64,000 nt of DNA from assembly GCA_973895155.1 (NCBI GenBank), contig OZ316891.1, positions 12,896,001-12,960,000 on the forward strand, given 5' to 3'. Positions 22,291 to 35,313 of this stretch are shown here, one piece after another. The DNA is from Marsupella aquatica (taxonomy: Eukaryota > Marchantiophyta). Made by a program: the position numbers and the translations under genes. Below the pieces are notes generated by a model. It was given only the letters and a program-made list of their open reading frames with translations. It made no database searches and was not told the origin of the DNA. How positions within the stretch are numbered: the first letter of the stretch is position 1; each line of letters opens with the position of its first letter.

Positions 22291-24600
22291 GTAACTGAGT
22301 CACTGGTTGGATTCATTACAAACTCCTATCCATGCAACAGAAGGAAAGCAATGCTTCCTTTCATAGACCACCATAACCTGTAAGTAATGATTGATCATTT
22401 CTTTTTGGTAAAGATCACAAATTAGAGGCAAGACAAGCCTCTTCTGTGTCAGTGAATGAACATACGAGTGGTGAGAAAATTGGGAGAAGACTCCTAACAA
22501 ACTGATTGGTGGTCCCAAAATCCATAAATATATGTGCCACAGGGATGTCATTGATCTACTCAATTTCCCTATCAACTCTGCCACAAATGTAAGCGTACAA
22601 TCTAAAACCGATGTGAGCCCTGCACTAACGTTGCCAAAACCAAAAGTTCCCCCCGGAACCTCAGTCCTACTCCGACTGATGGATATTCATAGAAAAATTT
22701 GTCCCTAGATATCACCCTTTACTACAGGGACACTGTCCCGCAAGTTTGTCCAAACATCTAAATTACAATTTATGCCATCCTGCTTTTCAAGCAATTCAGC
22801 TGACGTGTATAGGCAAGCACAAACTTGCAGTTGGCACAGAATCTCCTAGATTTACCTAGAAAGGACTGGCTCCATCTGTCCTTGCCTTCCATTACAGTGT
22901 CCTTTGGAATCAAGCTGTAGAATTATGATCGCTACTGATAGATCAGAATCTATTCGAGGACAGTTGCATCTTGCAGGGGACTCACAGATGAATTGATAAT
23001 TAAAACAACTAGCCCTAACTACCCGTTCTTTGAATGTGAATAGCGGAGAGGACAATAAAAGAATTATCAAAATATATTTTCTATTCATATTCTTTGAAGA
23101 TTAATGAAATGATAAAAAAAACTCATCATTTTAATAATTATATATAATATATCATTCTCCGTGATATGCACAGGCTTTTTGTATACACATCCATGTTCTC
23201 TGTACATATGTTATGGTGAGACCATACTACCTATATTTTTTGATTATAAATATTTAAAATTATCATATAAAACTGGCATGTACATAGTCATAAGTTTTTC
23301 CATGCACATGATGACCATAGAGTTACGGTCTAGAGTCTTCACTCTAGACCCTAGGTTGTGAAAAGTAGGCTGGGGTTCGCACTTTATTAGTGAGATACCA
23401 ATTATTATTTTTGCAGTTCCGGCATTGTGCTGTATAATGCCCACAACCCAATGAGCCCATACAACAGCACACACTGGACAAATCATACAAAACTCCTCCT
23501 CGCCGAACCTTTCTTGCCCTGGCTCTGTTCATCAGTTAACGAAATGAAGAGATTAGTGGCTCTATTCCCTCTTCACACGAGTTAAACTGCCACGTGCTAA
23601 TATATCAAGGTCTTTGAAAATGTTTTGAGAACTGAACCAAAAACGAAACTATTTCAGCAAAGAAACGTGAAAGCCAACAGACAAGACGAAGTTCCCTCTT
23701 ACGAAAGGAAATCTGTGAAGTCAAGTCCCTGGAGAGGATAGTACACTGGAGTGTCGTCCTTTTGATATGAAAACCATTCTGATTTGTAGAATCGGTGCAA
23801 CACAGTGGAAAATATACTTATGAGGAATCTCCAGAGGATGCGAAAAAGAAGAGTGTATGACTCCTTTCATGCAATCTTTCGAAGGGTCTCCATGGCAGTG
23901 CACGGAACTCAAGTCTGGCTCTACAACATCGGCAAATTGGGAGGGACATGGTTTCATGGAAATGCTCTAGAAGGACGATCACACTTGTAAGGCTTTTCAA
24001 AAATTTTTGAAGGTTCTACACACCCTAAGTAAAATTGAACACAGACATGTGCTACATTTCCTTAAGATTCCTAACAGGGTAGACTGATTAACAAAACTCA
24101 ATCTGTGGCGGATACTCCCGAAGCTGAACAGCGTCTTCTGTGATGATTATTAGACAATGTCGCTAATTGCTTTGCAAACCCAGATTACATTATTCTGTAA
24201 CGCATCCATAAAATTCAGTCAAGCAAATAGCTGCTTCTTGGTTGAGAACCTTAGTATGAAGTACGAGTACTGGAGGAAGTCGATAAAGCATCAACTTCTT
24301 CACTGATGTTTGGGGAGCCTGCAAAATGACAGCATCAAGTTCGGTCTAACCCGACTGTCTGCTAGCTGAGGGATACGTAGTGCTTGATTTGAATTGAATT
24401 AAATTGATCATCGGTCCAAGGCTTTCCTATCAGAAACACTCTCGTAATCATTTAGTTTGAGCGGTGCATGAGTGCGTGGTAAAAGTGAAACCTGGCAAGC
24501 TAATTTCATGTAAGTTGACTGTGAACTGTTTGCGCAAATTAGAAGGACCAATTAATAGGGCTTGCCAAAGTACCAAAGTGTTAGAACTTTATTTTCTGGA

Positions 24601-24744
24601 CGTACCCTTATGGGGTACGTATTTTGGTAGCCCATAGCAAATCTGTCCTGGCCGTAAGAATGTTTTATGTTCGTACCACCCTTACGGGGTACGAATTTTT
24701 GTAGCCCATAACAAATCTGTCCTGGCCGTAAGAATGTTTTATGT
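24601..24744. repeat. 71-bp tandem duplication with an internal palindrome
   Basis: Units start at 24601 and 24672. Each opens with CGTACC(ac)CTTA(T/C)GGGGTACG, itself an inverted repeat, and ends with CTGGCCGTAAGAATGTTTTA. Confidence 0.85.
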
Positions 24745-26567
24745 CCTGAGCCGTAACTCAGTTACAGTTGTGCTTTGACACGCCCTAATGGTATTGGGTT
24801 GGGTTGATTGCAATTGCAAAGAGCATGACATAACTATACAGAGGTAGGAGCCCATGAGTAATGTTTGCAACTTGCAAGACATTCCCCTTCAGTGATGAAA
24901 TGCAGTGTGTGCCGACTAAGCAAAAATACACAAACCAGTATTTGCACTGCATGTTTTCCAATCCCATGCTTAGAGCTTGATCATGAGAAAAATTTTCTTC
25001 ACCAGGTTCTTCAACATAAGAGTGAAGTAATTACAAGGATTTCACTAACTGAGCAACAATGGCATGTGATGATGAATAACTGGATGATTGGTGTCTATAA
25101 ATGTTGGGCTGGTAAGGTGTTGTCCAAAGGCAAAGCTAGCTTATTGTTATACTTGACAGAGCAAATATCATATGTGTAGAAACCTTCTCTTCGACCTTAC
25201 TTGGTGGTGTGAATTTGTCAGTTCAGTGATGAGGCCCCCAAAATGACCCAGAACTTCTTGTTGGCAATCTTATTCATTTGTAGAAATTTATTTGAAACCA
25301 TATTGTCAGAATTGTATTGTTCAACCTATGTGCCTACTTAGGTTTGGTCACGGGCACGGGCCTAGTTTGTATCTGTTCCAATACCCCTCTCTGACGGAAT
25401 AAGGTGTAGCAATAATATACTAGTTTTTAGAGGTGTAAAGGTTTGGAGCTTTATGTAGGTGGAGGTGGAGGCTACCTGTGCCTAACAGAATTTTGTAGGG
25501 ACATTGTTCAATATGATACCATCATCTTACTCAAATAGCACTCTTGTAAGTTGTTCACCATTCTGGGTATTAAGAAGAGCTTGGTCCATTGGATTCTTGC
25601 TGTACCCCACTGTTTGTGCTCATATGGGCGATGTTCGAAGATTGGGCGTGATGACCCATGAACTCAATCCAACGCCAACTATAAGCCTTCCCCAAGCACA
25701 CCTTGAAGAAAGCAGGAAAGATGTGTGCATATGGGGACATCTGGACATGGCTCAAAACAATTCAATGCTCAAGGTGAAATATGGAAATTTTGCCAAAAGT
25801 GAGTTTCCTCTCCACTGGGCTCTCCACACAGTAAATACTCTGTAACAACCAATGTATCTAATAGGATCTCTCCTTTAGGAAAGTATGGTTAGGATCAAAC
25901 CATGTCATATTCATAACTTCAGTCCTGAATCTGTTCTCTTTCCAATTTTGGAGTAAGTCTGGGCTATGCTTGGCTTCAAATCTTCATATAGGTCTGTGCT
26001 AGTTTTGTTGAGAGTATGGGCTCATTCCCACTACTCTGAGTTCAGTCTCATGAGAAGACTGACTATAGCAAGATTGGTAAATATACCAAATAATGTAACA
26101 ATTACCTAGATGTTACAGCAACTTCTGCCTTGAAGGATCTGACTATTTCAAAATTAGACAAAAACAGTTGTGCTAGTGATCAATTGATTGGCTAGAAATA
26201 AGGCCTGATGGTAAGTGCACACCAAAAACCAGGTACATATTGTGTGCTGTGCTATCTGGCAAGTGTCCAATGGTTGAATGGATCCTCCATACCATTGTAA
26301 ACCCAATTATTCTATTATATCACTAAGTGTTGCAGTTTATACATATCGGGCTGCAAGAATTTGATGTGCAATTACCAGGACGGAGAAGTAATCATGAGTC
26401 ATGAGATACCATCTGAAGTATTGTATCCATAAGTACTAAAGTGTATGAAAGATGAGGGTAAGTTTGGGAGGAGGCTCCCTCCTAAATTTAGCTAAGTATA
26501 GGTCCACTACTCAGATTAACTAAGAATTTGTCACTGAGCATGGGTCGACTGTTACTTAACATCAACT

Positions 26568-26756
26568 TTGCCACTAAAGATGTTCTAATTGACAATACTG
26601 CCACTATTTTTTTGTATTTAAAAAATTGTCACGGTTTCGTATATGAATGACAAGTTCACCAAGGTAACCAGGGGAGCTATGTACGGAAACTGTGGCATTT
26701 TGTAAATACATCAAAAACAGTGGCAGTATTGTAAATTCAAACATCTTTAGTGGCAA
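26568..26756. repeat. MITE-like foldback element
   Basis: TTGCCACTAAAGATGTT at 26568 is inverted as AACATCTTTAGTGGCAA ending at 26756. The arms are ~52 bp and include ACAATACTGCCACT. The loop is ~85 bp. A 15-bp imperfect direct repeat (TAGCTAAGTATAGGTC / TAGCTGAGTATGGATC) lies outside at ~26491 and ~26769. Confidence 0.8.
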
Positions 26757-26807
26757 TGTAGTTATAATTAGCTGAGTATGGATCTGTTTCTAAAAGGAGT
26801 TGTTTAC

Positions 26808-27020
26808 AACCCCCATGGGAAGCTCCTTCCAAAATCCCTGGAATCATGTGTAACCACATCAGCACCATTGATCAAAAACAAGAACGGTTAGTTATGCAAA
26901 AAGAACCAAATGTGACTATTCGTGTTTAAAAGAAAGGCAAAGAAAAACACCCCATACCTATAAAAACAATGGAAAACTGAAAAGTAACCTTTAAAATAAA
27001 CCAAAAAATTGGTAAGACCG
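26808..27020. repeat. Relic of a transposon end, inverted relative to the copy at 47.2 kb
   Basis: Starts AACCCCCATGGGAAGCTCCTTCC and contains GTTATGCAAAAAGAACCAAAT. The reverse complement of 47346-47165 reads the same way (CCCCCATGAGAAGTTCCTTCC, GTTATGCAAGAAGAACCAAAT), so both are the same terminal segment in opposite orientation. Confidence 0.7.
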
Positions 27021-29051
27021 GGATAAAAGAAAATAACCTTTGGATGGGTTGCCATTGATATAGCAGTAGAAAAAACGATTTTAGCTTCTATGGTGAATTA
27101 AGAAACTCTTTGGCTACTATGGACAGAGGAATACTAAGGGAACTTAAGAAATCCTTCGGTTACCATGGGAATACCAAGGGAACCTAAAAAAAAAACCTTG
27201 GCTACTTTAACATTTTACGTGGACTGTAGGGAATGTCATATGGGCTGCATGGACATAGGAGTACCAAGGGCACGTTTGGACTGTACCATGAATAGTTTCC
27301 TCTTTTGTCCTCTCATCTCCATACTCAAACCTATTCCAATATGCAACTTTTCATCACTCCAACTTGTTGATTAAACCAAGGGGTCATTGAACTAAATATT
27401 CATTGCTATTGTGAAGCATAATTTGTCTGCCCTAGATAGAGTTATTTTGATTTTTTGGATGCTGAGTTTTAACATGGACAGATTAAAATGGACAGTTTTA
27501 ACATGGACAGATTTTAAATGGGAACCATAGATTCTCCAAATCAATGGCCTAGATTGAATCAATTTCCACCAGACAGTGAAATAATTTGCATGTTTGTGAA
27601 GTGAGACACTTTACCGGGCCGGGAACTAAGACAGTAACTTGTAGGTGTGATAAGATTTCCAGTTTGCAACCTGTCTTAAGGGATGCAGCCCCAGGTACAT
27701 CACAGATGGTCTTTGGGAAAACCGATCATTGGAGGCAGCAAGGTCTAGCCAAAGTCCAAAGCAGCAGGGATGGCAAACCGTCAGGATACTGTAGGTGTTT
27801 TGCATTGTTTCTTTTTACAGATCCACTTTTGGCACATGTCCGGGTCACAAACACATGTACAACAGACTTGATGCTCAAGGTTGGATCCCACGTATTTCTA
27901 AGTTGATATTAGGCCATCCTGGGAGGTTACTACATTGGGTTCTTTCAGACCTGGGTGGTGTTGGTGTCCCTCCTTGGTGCATTTGTGATTGCGAATTTGG
28001 TAGTGGGAAGTTTTGGATGCGTCGCCCTAATATGGGGCAAGTGGCTGTTTAATTGGTGAACTTTGTAAACGGGGCACCTGTCATTATTCTAAAAGGTTGC
28101 AAGAAACGTTACTCAAAACTATGCGACTAACTTATTCCTGACTAACTTATTGCGAACGAAAGTTGAGTGACAATTGTCGCTTTGAAATGTTTCCCGTAGA
28201 CAATCGAGAATGACTACATTCGGAGACACTTATGGCCAACGAAAAGCTGACTGATCCTCGGAAATCATGGATACGTTTTTCGAATCCATGAGTTTCTGGT
28301 CGTTTAAGCTCAATGGTTGGACACATAACGTTCTTAGAGAGTTCACCCAGCCATGGTCTTTAGGGGCCTGTGCTTGAGTTCATGTTACTCCGTGTGACCT
28401 GTTTCGAGTGTCCTTCCAAAGGTGTACGGGTCCTATATTCTAAACTCTAAAACTCTGAACCTCAAGAAGGTTGCCTTTCACAACATAGAGATATGACTTC
28501 ACAGATTCCTAAAGAACATCTATACTCATTTGAGTTCAGAATTATTTCAAATGTACAAAAGCATAGGTTTTCAAGACGATCATAACGAGTAAGTGTGCAG
28601 CAGCGTCAATCACAGGATCCAACCTTACATGAGCCAAAAAAATTAACTCTCGGTTGGGAATAATTTTCCACAGAAAGGATTTGAGTGGGACTGCTACCGC
28701 TGAGAACACAGCAAGGAATTCAACACATCACCTGTTGCATTGGAGCTCGCCTGGAGAGATACGTCCGGATTTTAGAGGGGTGATGCCATAAAATAATTAC
28801 GATCCTCGCAAGACAAAATCTATTCAAGAGTGAATGAATTGAAATAAGGCTCGAACTCAGTCGATCGAGCCATCCCAACACATGGTGAAATTGTGCTATG
28901 CTTCGATGTGCACAAGATAAAACCCACCCCGCCATCAAGAATTACTGAAAAATTCTGATTATAGCCTTCATTGTCACATCTAGTCAGTTTGCATAGCACT
29001 ATTCAGATAGTGCTGACTGTCACAAAATTCCCTGTAAAAGGGTGTTGCTCT

Positions 29052-30151
<1,100 letters not shown>

Positions 30152-30256
30152 CGCGCCTTGCCTCCGATCCGAGCTCGCCCGAAAGAAATTAGACGAACAC
30201 TTACAAGAGCGGGCGACGGGACGTACGAGCTGCTCGACGCCAGCAAAAGAACGAGC

Positions 30257-30400
30257 GGTTTAGGGTTCTGCGAGTAAAAACTCGTCCCCGGCAATAGTGT
30301 GTGTGCAACGTCGGAACCCTAAATGCTGTGGATACTTCAGTCCATGTGGGTAGGGGAAAGGTTTCATGGTCAGGGGTAAACGCAGGTTCCATGGGCCCTC
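30257..30400 (-). promoter_or_regulatory. Telo-box-like and site II elements upstream of RPS9
   Basis: In gene sense AACCCTAAACC lies at 30267-30257. A second AACCCTAAA occurs on the plus strand at 30315-30323, and palindromic TGGGCC(C) is at 30392-30398. Telo-boxes combined with TGGGCY site II motifs are typical of plant ribosomal protein promoters. Spacing of ~105-245 bp from the start codon is suitable; the transcription start itself is not known. Confidence 0.6.
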
Positions 30401-31669
30401 AAAGGGAATAGCCCTTTAATTCCCAATATCTTAGGCAAGAGTGTATTGGCTGTGTTCCATCAGCCCTCAAGCAAGGGCAACCAGGTCGACCCTGAAATCT
30501 CCTAAAAATGCAGAGGGGATCGCTGCCGTTGTTTCAGAGTATCCCTCAAACTCATGTAAGGAGTGGAGGGGCATCCTTACCTTCCACTCCCGAATTTTTG
30601 CCTTGAGGGCAACCGGCAGGACCTGGAAACACATGTTTTCACCTGCACTAGCCTGTTGCTGGTCACTGCGGGGGCTTAAGCACCTCGATGGAGTCAACAT
30701 CAAGACCGGCTAGTGGCTGGGAGATAATAAAAAGACAGGCACTAGTGCCATTCCTTGTCTTTGTCAGATTCTTTATTCTTTCGGCCCTGCAAATTCAAAA
30801 GACAAACACTGCAAAACATATGCAACATGTTATTATAGTTCTTGATTGCCATATGTAGGATATGCAAATATTGGGTGGAGGTAGAGAGGCAAAAGTACAA
30901 ATTGTTTGAGACCTTCACAGTTGGATAGGGAGAAGGGGTAATAGCTACATGTGGTTTAGAGTTAGATTAACATGGTAGCACAGGCAACATGTACAGATGA
31001 TTGGAATTGATCATGTTGGGCAGTAAGTACACTTGTTGCAAAGAGGTGTTCTGTAACAATGTGTGAGCACAAAGTGAATGTACTCATCAGCAAGAAAAGC
31101 AAGGGACAATGTCACATATTTTGATAGAATTGACCTGTAAATTGAAATGGTCATTATGATTGTGTAAGGTAACAAAATTGTTACAGAATTTATAGTTTGG
31201 AACACTAAGAGCATCTCCAACGGTTTGGAGATTTGTGGCCCCTATCCCCATCATATGGCAGGTGAAATGGCGCCTGCCAAAATGGAGAGTCACCCTACTT
31301 TAACGCAATCCCCAACGGCAACACCCCATTCTGACCTCCATCCCATATGCGCGCGTACGAACTGGGGCCCACAGCTGTGGGAAGGATTCTCACACACGTT
31401 GGATTCACTTTGGTGTGAAGTGAACCCTCTGTTTCTTGCAGACCTCGACTCCTCACGAGACCTCGACTCACGTTTCGACGCAACAGAGGTTCCGTCGTAG
31501 AATGCATGTCGATCGTGCAACTTCATTTTTTTTTTCAAGTGATTTGTGTTGTGTGCTCGCCCTTGCTGCCGCCTTCGCTTTCATGCGACCATGACCTTCA
31601 TCCATTTTGATCGGGATAAATTGAAGCAGTGCTGACAAGCCTGGACTACACATTGATCATCTGTTCAGA

Positions 31670-32982
31670 ATGGACCTCGAAAGATGGCTGGCGGATCTCA
31701 ACGAAGAATTGGAGGAGGAGGCGGTGGATTGTGATGAGGAACAAAGATTCTGGGAGTTGATAATGTTCAGTGGAACCCTTTCCATTCCAAATATTGGCCA
31801 GCACTCTAGGAAAAGAAGCACGGAGGGTCTAGGCCAGGCAGAAGTGAGAATGTTGAGAGGCGCAGAGAAAAAGTGGCAGACGACCTATGGAATGACTACT
31901 TTTCTGATGCACCAACCTATGATGAATTAAAATTCAGAAGGAGATTCAGAATGAGCAGTAGTTTGTTTAACAAGATTCTTGTTGATGTCTGTGCACACGA
32001 CACTTATTTTTGTCGCAAGGAAAAGGTGAAAGTAGGATGCTGCAGGGAAAGTAGGATTGTCTCCACATCAAAAGTCCATAGGCAATTAGCTTATGGACTT
32101 GGAGCAGATGCTTTGGATGAGTATTGTAGAATTGCTGAAAGCACAGCACTAGAGTCTTTGTATCGCTTTGTGAAAGTCATCAGAGAGTTGTATGAGGGTC
32201 ACTATTTGAGGAAGCCAACAGCTGAAGATTTTGAAAGAAACCTTCAAATTAATGCAGAGCGAGGTTTTCCAGGTATGTTAGGTTCATTGGATTGCATGCA
32301 TTGGGCATGGAAGAATTGTCCTGTTGCTTGGCAAGGCCAATACAGTGACAAGGATAGAAACAAATCCATCATATTGGAAGCAATTGCTGATCAAGAATTG
32401 TGGATTTGGCATGCCTTTTTTGGGCTGGCTGGGGGAAATAATGACCTGAATGTGCTTGACCGATCACCACTTCTAAATGAATGGTTGCATAATGATTCGG
32501 CCAATGTCAGTTTCCATGTCAATGGTACAGAGTACAAACGAGCTTATCTGCTGGTGGATGGAATTTATCCAGAGTGGTCCATGTTCATATCCACTGTGCA
32601 CATGCCACAGTCTGATAAGTTGAAGCATTTTGCAAGATGTCAGGAGGCAGCAAGAAAAGATGTGGAGAGGGCATTTGGGGTCCTCCAAGCTAGATTTGAG
32701 ATAGTGAGGAGGCCTGCCAGGTCTTGGTACGAAAAGAACATTGTAAATATTTTGCTTGCTTGTGTCATCCTCCACAATATGATTGTTGAGGATGAGAGAG
32801 ATGAGAATTTTCCTCCATATTTAAGGGTTCCTGCAGCAAGAGTGAATAGGGGAAATCTGCCATGGCTGGAGTTCCTTGCTGCAACAGCTGAAATTAACAA
32901 CAAGGCTAACCATTTTCGGCTGAGAAATGACATTGTTGATCACCTTTGGAATAGAAAGGGGTCTGGTCTTTCTGATCACTGA
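31670..32982 (+). pseudogene. PIF/Harbinger DDE transposase (ALP1-like nuclease), one frameshift
   Basis: The N-terminal part (from ATG 31670, MDLERWLADLNEELEEEA) and the main body are in different frames, joined near 31805-31820 in an A-rich tract. One missing base there would explain it; the downstream frame has a TAG at 31807-31809 just before the junction. The body, read from GTG 31873, has 369 codons with the catalytic triad at Asp140 (GSLDCMHW), Asp229 (LLVDGIYP) and Glu265 (KDVERAFGVLQ), followed by the conserved NILLACVILHNMIVEDE. It belongs to the same family as Arabidopsis ALP1, a domesticated Harbinger nuclease. CAG|GTGAGT follows the stop at 32987-32995, so splicing into the downstream ORF's exon is possible. 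An alternative view is a short unseen intron at the frame junction, but no GT-AG pair there is convincing. Confidence 0.88.
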
Positions 32983-33347
32983 AATTCAGGTGAGTCTTTG
33001 GAGTTTTTCTTGCACAACCCTGCATTTCTTTTCTTAAATGAAACACACGAGTACTACCTTGGGACTTGAGGGTACCAAGTCACAGGTCTGAATTGAGTGA
33101 TGATGTCATGGTAGACAGAGTACATTTGACTTGCTTCCACCTTGACTGAACTTCAATTCATGTATTTGGAAGTACAGGAAACTTGGGAGATACTGTCGAG
33201 GCAGGTACATGAAACTCGGGAGAAACTCGGGAATTGAACCTGTAGGCCCAATTCGAAGCTCTCAAATTGTTTTGGTGCTTGACTTGGTGGTCCAGAGGAC
33301 GTACCCACAATTTTTTTATTATTAGCATTGCAAGGAGGCAATCAAAC

Positions 33348-33641
33348 ATGGAAGAGCAGAAGAAGAATGGCAAACCATGGGCACCTCCAGCAAAGGTGAC
33401 AAGAAAGGAGGCAAGCAAGAAAGCACCATTGGAGATGAAGCTCATGGAGTTTGAGCCCGAAAATTCTCTGGAGGCTCAAGTTATGGCAGAGATGGAGGAT
33501 ATTGATGACGATGATGCACTTTCGGACCGTCTCAACACCAACCAATCTACCTCGAGTGATGATTGCTATGTGGTTTTCACAAAGCCACCCCCTAGCCCAA
33601 AGCGCAAACCACCGAAGCGTAAATCTAGGGTTTTAGAATGA
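33348..33641 (+). CDS. Third ORF of the Harbinger element, small charged protein of unknown function
   Basis: 97 residues with ATG in a good context (CAAACATGG). The N-terminal half is Lys-rich, the middle acidic (DIDDDDALSD). Near the C-terminus is DDCYVVF, an acidic-flanked hydrophobic stretch resembling a SUMO-interacting motif, followed by SPKRKPPKRKSR, a likely nuclear localisation signal. It lies 365 bp after the transposase stop. A splice donor just after that stop (32989/32990) and an acceptor at 33325 (TTATTATTAG) would place it on the same transcript. Plant PIF/Harbinger elements normally carry only transposase and Myb-like genes. I do not recognise this protein; it could also be a chance frame of 98 codons, though its composition argues against that. 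Confidence 0.5.
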   Translation: MEEQKKNGKPWAPPAKVTRKEASKKAPLEMKLMEFEPENSLEAQVMAEMEDIDDDDALSDRLNTNQSTSSDDCYVVFTKPPPSPKRKPPKRKSRVLE

Positions 33642-34302
33642 TTTTCGGAAAGCTTCAGTGACCAATTTGGCAATTAGTAGCTTTAGCAATTAGCAAGCTT
33701 CAATGACCAATTTTAGGGTCCAGGCTGGCCGTTTTGTCCAAGACTTTGTCCAGGCAGGTTGTAGGGGAAGACTCGGAATGGCTCATAGCTTGGCCGTATG
33801 GAATAGGAAGCCGTGGCCTCCAATTTTGTAAACCTTATTATATTTATTGAAACTTTTTTGATTCGAATTGCCGTAGAGAACATTTCTTAGCTTCTGGAAA
33901 TCTGTTTTCTCGTCTCTGCTCTCAGGCTTTTTGTAACTTTCACTCAGATTTTACGTAATGTTTTGTGATACCTGAGTTTCCGACCTTGCATATACAGGTT
34001 CAAAAGCTCAAGCTTGACACTGAAAGGTGGCTATTTCATCTGTTTTCATGTCAATGTACTTCTATCCAAGCCAATCAAAAATGTCCAGACTACAACTATT
34101 TACGAACTGCTTAGTTAGCATCTCTAGGCCTTGAGAATGCAGTTTTCTTTCTTGTAGGGCAATGGTCGAATTATATGTAAATCCTCACTTTGTGGATTTG
34201 CAATCTGGAATGTTTCGTGCAACACTTGAATCACTTTTATTAATCAATGTGCAAACATAGATCTCAGCATTCATCGAGATTGATTGAGTGATGCCCACGG
34301 CA

Positions 34303-35313
34303 CTACAACTGGCTAGCTAACAATCCCTGGAAAGAAAATCCAGGTGCACATGGCTGCAATTCTGCTTCAAAATCTACATGGTCTGCTGCTACGCCTATGT
34401 TTTCATTCTGGTCAGTTGTGCTATCATCAAAAACAGGATCGTCAACCCTGGTCTCTGGAAAATTAGGAAGTGGATTCTGTGCAGGTTCCGTAGTTTGCAT
34501 CCGAGCTTTGAGTTTTCTGGCCTCTTCTAACTTCCATTGTCTTACGTAATCACGGAGCTCTGGTTCCATGTTGTCCGTAGGCAATGTAAGCAGCTTCATC
34601 AGTGAATTGTTTTGCAATGTCTTGACCCGATCACGATTCGCAGCTGCCATCTCCCTTTGGGCATTCGCAGCCATCTTCATTGCTTCTTGTTCAAGCTTCG
34701 CTCGCTTGTGATCTTCCTTGGCTCTCTTGTTTCCCACCGGCCTCTTCCTCATGTCACATTGCCGATCTTCAGCAGGTTCTTCATGCTGTCTGTCAACACT
34801 TTCATTGTCACCATTCTCAATGTCAATGGGACTCTGGCTAGAGTTCTCATTTTCTATTGTGTTGCCCTTGGATGCAGCTGATTTCCTCCCCTTACCTTTC
34901 GCCATGTCGTCTGCTGGATTCCCCCACCGTGGACAATCTTTCAAAATCCAGAAGCAGGATTCGAAAGAGAAAGATTTCCCTTTGGGATGGTTCTGCTTGA
35001 ACAATTCCTTTGCTTTCACCACAGTGTCATCAACGTTGGTCCCTGAAATTTGGAGGTCATCTACTTGTTGAAAACATCCAATGAACTTTGATACATCGTG
35101 TTTCACATCAGACCACTTCCCTTCCAGTGATTTTCGACCCCTCGATTCAGTTCCCTTTGGTTTGTGCTTCTCGTAATGCTCAGTCACCCGGTCCCAAAAT
35201 CTCTCTGCTCTTTGTCCTACACCAATGCAAGGATCTTGGGACACATGGAGTACACTGTAGCATAATTGTTTGAGCTCCTCTGGACCGTAATTTTTCCCAC
35301 GACTTGCTGCCAT
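34303..35313 (-). CDS. Myb/SANT-like protein of the Harbinger element
   Basis: 336 residues from ATG 35313 (MAASRGKNYGPEELKQLC). The frame is open further upstream to 35616, but the conserved trihelix-type Myb/SANT domain begins here: WDRVTEHYEKHKP, then SLEGKWSDVKHDVSKFIGCF in the first 120 residues. The middle is Ser/Asn/acidic with basic clusters (KGKGRK, RKRPVGNKRAKEDHKRAK). A predicted coiled-coil region rich in Glu, Lys and Ala follows, as in the NAM-associated C-terminal domain of these proteins. In PIF/Harbinger elements the Myb-like partner binds subterminal DNA and helps import the transposase into the nucleus. No stop or shift is visible, so this copy could still be translated. Confidence 0.85.
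   Translation of the reverse strand: MAASRGKNYGPEELKQLCYSVLHVSQDPCIGVGQRAERFWDRVTEHYEKHKPKGTESRGRKSLEGKWSDVKHDVSKFIGCFQQVDDLQISGTNVDDTVVKAKELFKQNHPKGKSFSFESCFWILKDCPRWGNPADDMAKGKGRKSAASKGNTIENENSSQSPIDIENGDNESVDRQHEEPAEDRQCDMRKRPVGNKRAKEDHKRAKLEQEAMKMAANAQREMAAANRDRVKTLQNNSLMKLLTLPTDNMEPELRDYVRQWKLEEARKLKARMQTTEPAQNPLPNFPETRVDDPVFDDSTTDQNENIGVAADHVDFEAELQPCAPGFSFQGLLASQL

Larger units (their letters stand above)
22291..29040. other. Large intergenic interval, no gene recognised
   Basis: Short open frames on both strands show no domains. Contents that can be named: a perfect 10-bp hairpin at 23328-23351 (GGTCTAGAGT, loop CTTC), a tandem duplication at 24601-24744, a foldback at 26568-26756, a transposon-end relic from 26808, and related A-rich direct repeats near 27120-27200 (ACCAAGGGAAC, ACTAAGGGAAC). 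Confidence 0.4.

Noticed and set aside
27586-27906. 106-codon plus-strand ORF with a Cys-containing start
   Set aside because: No recognisable family, no splice context and no neighbouring coding signal; left as unassigned.
32473-32933. Minus-strand ORFs of 97-100 codons
   Set aside because: Shadows of the Harbinger transposase.
34612-35273. Plus-strand ORFs of 61-117 codons
   Set aside because: Shadows of the Myb/SANT-like gene on the minus strand.
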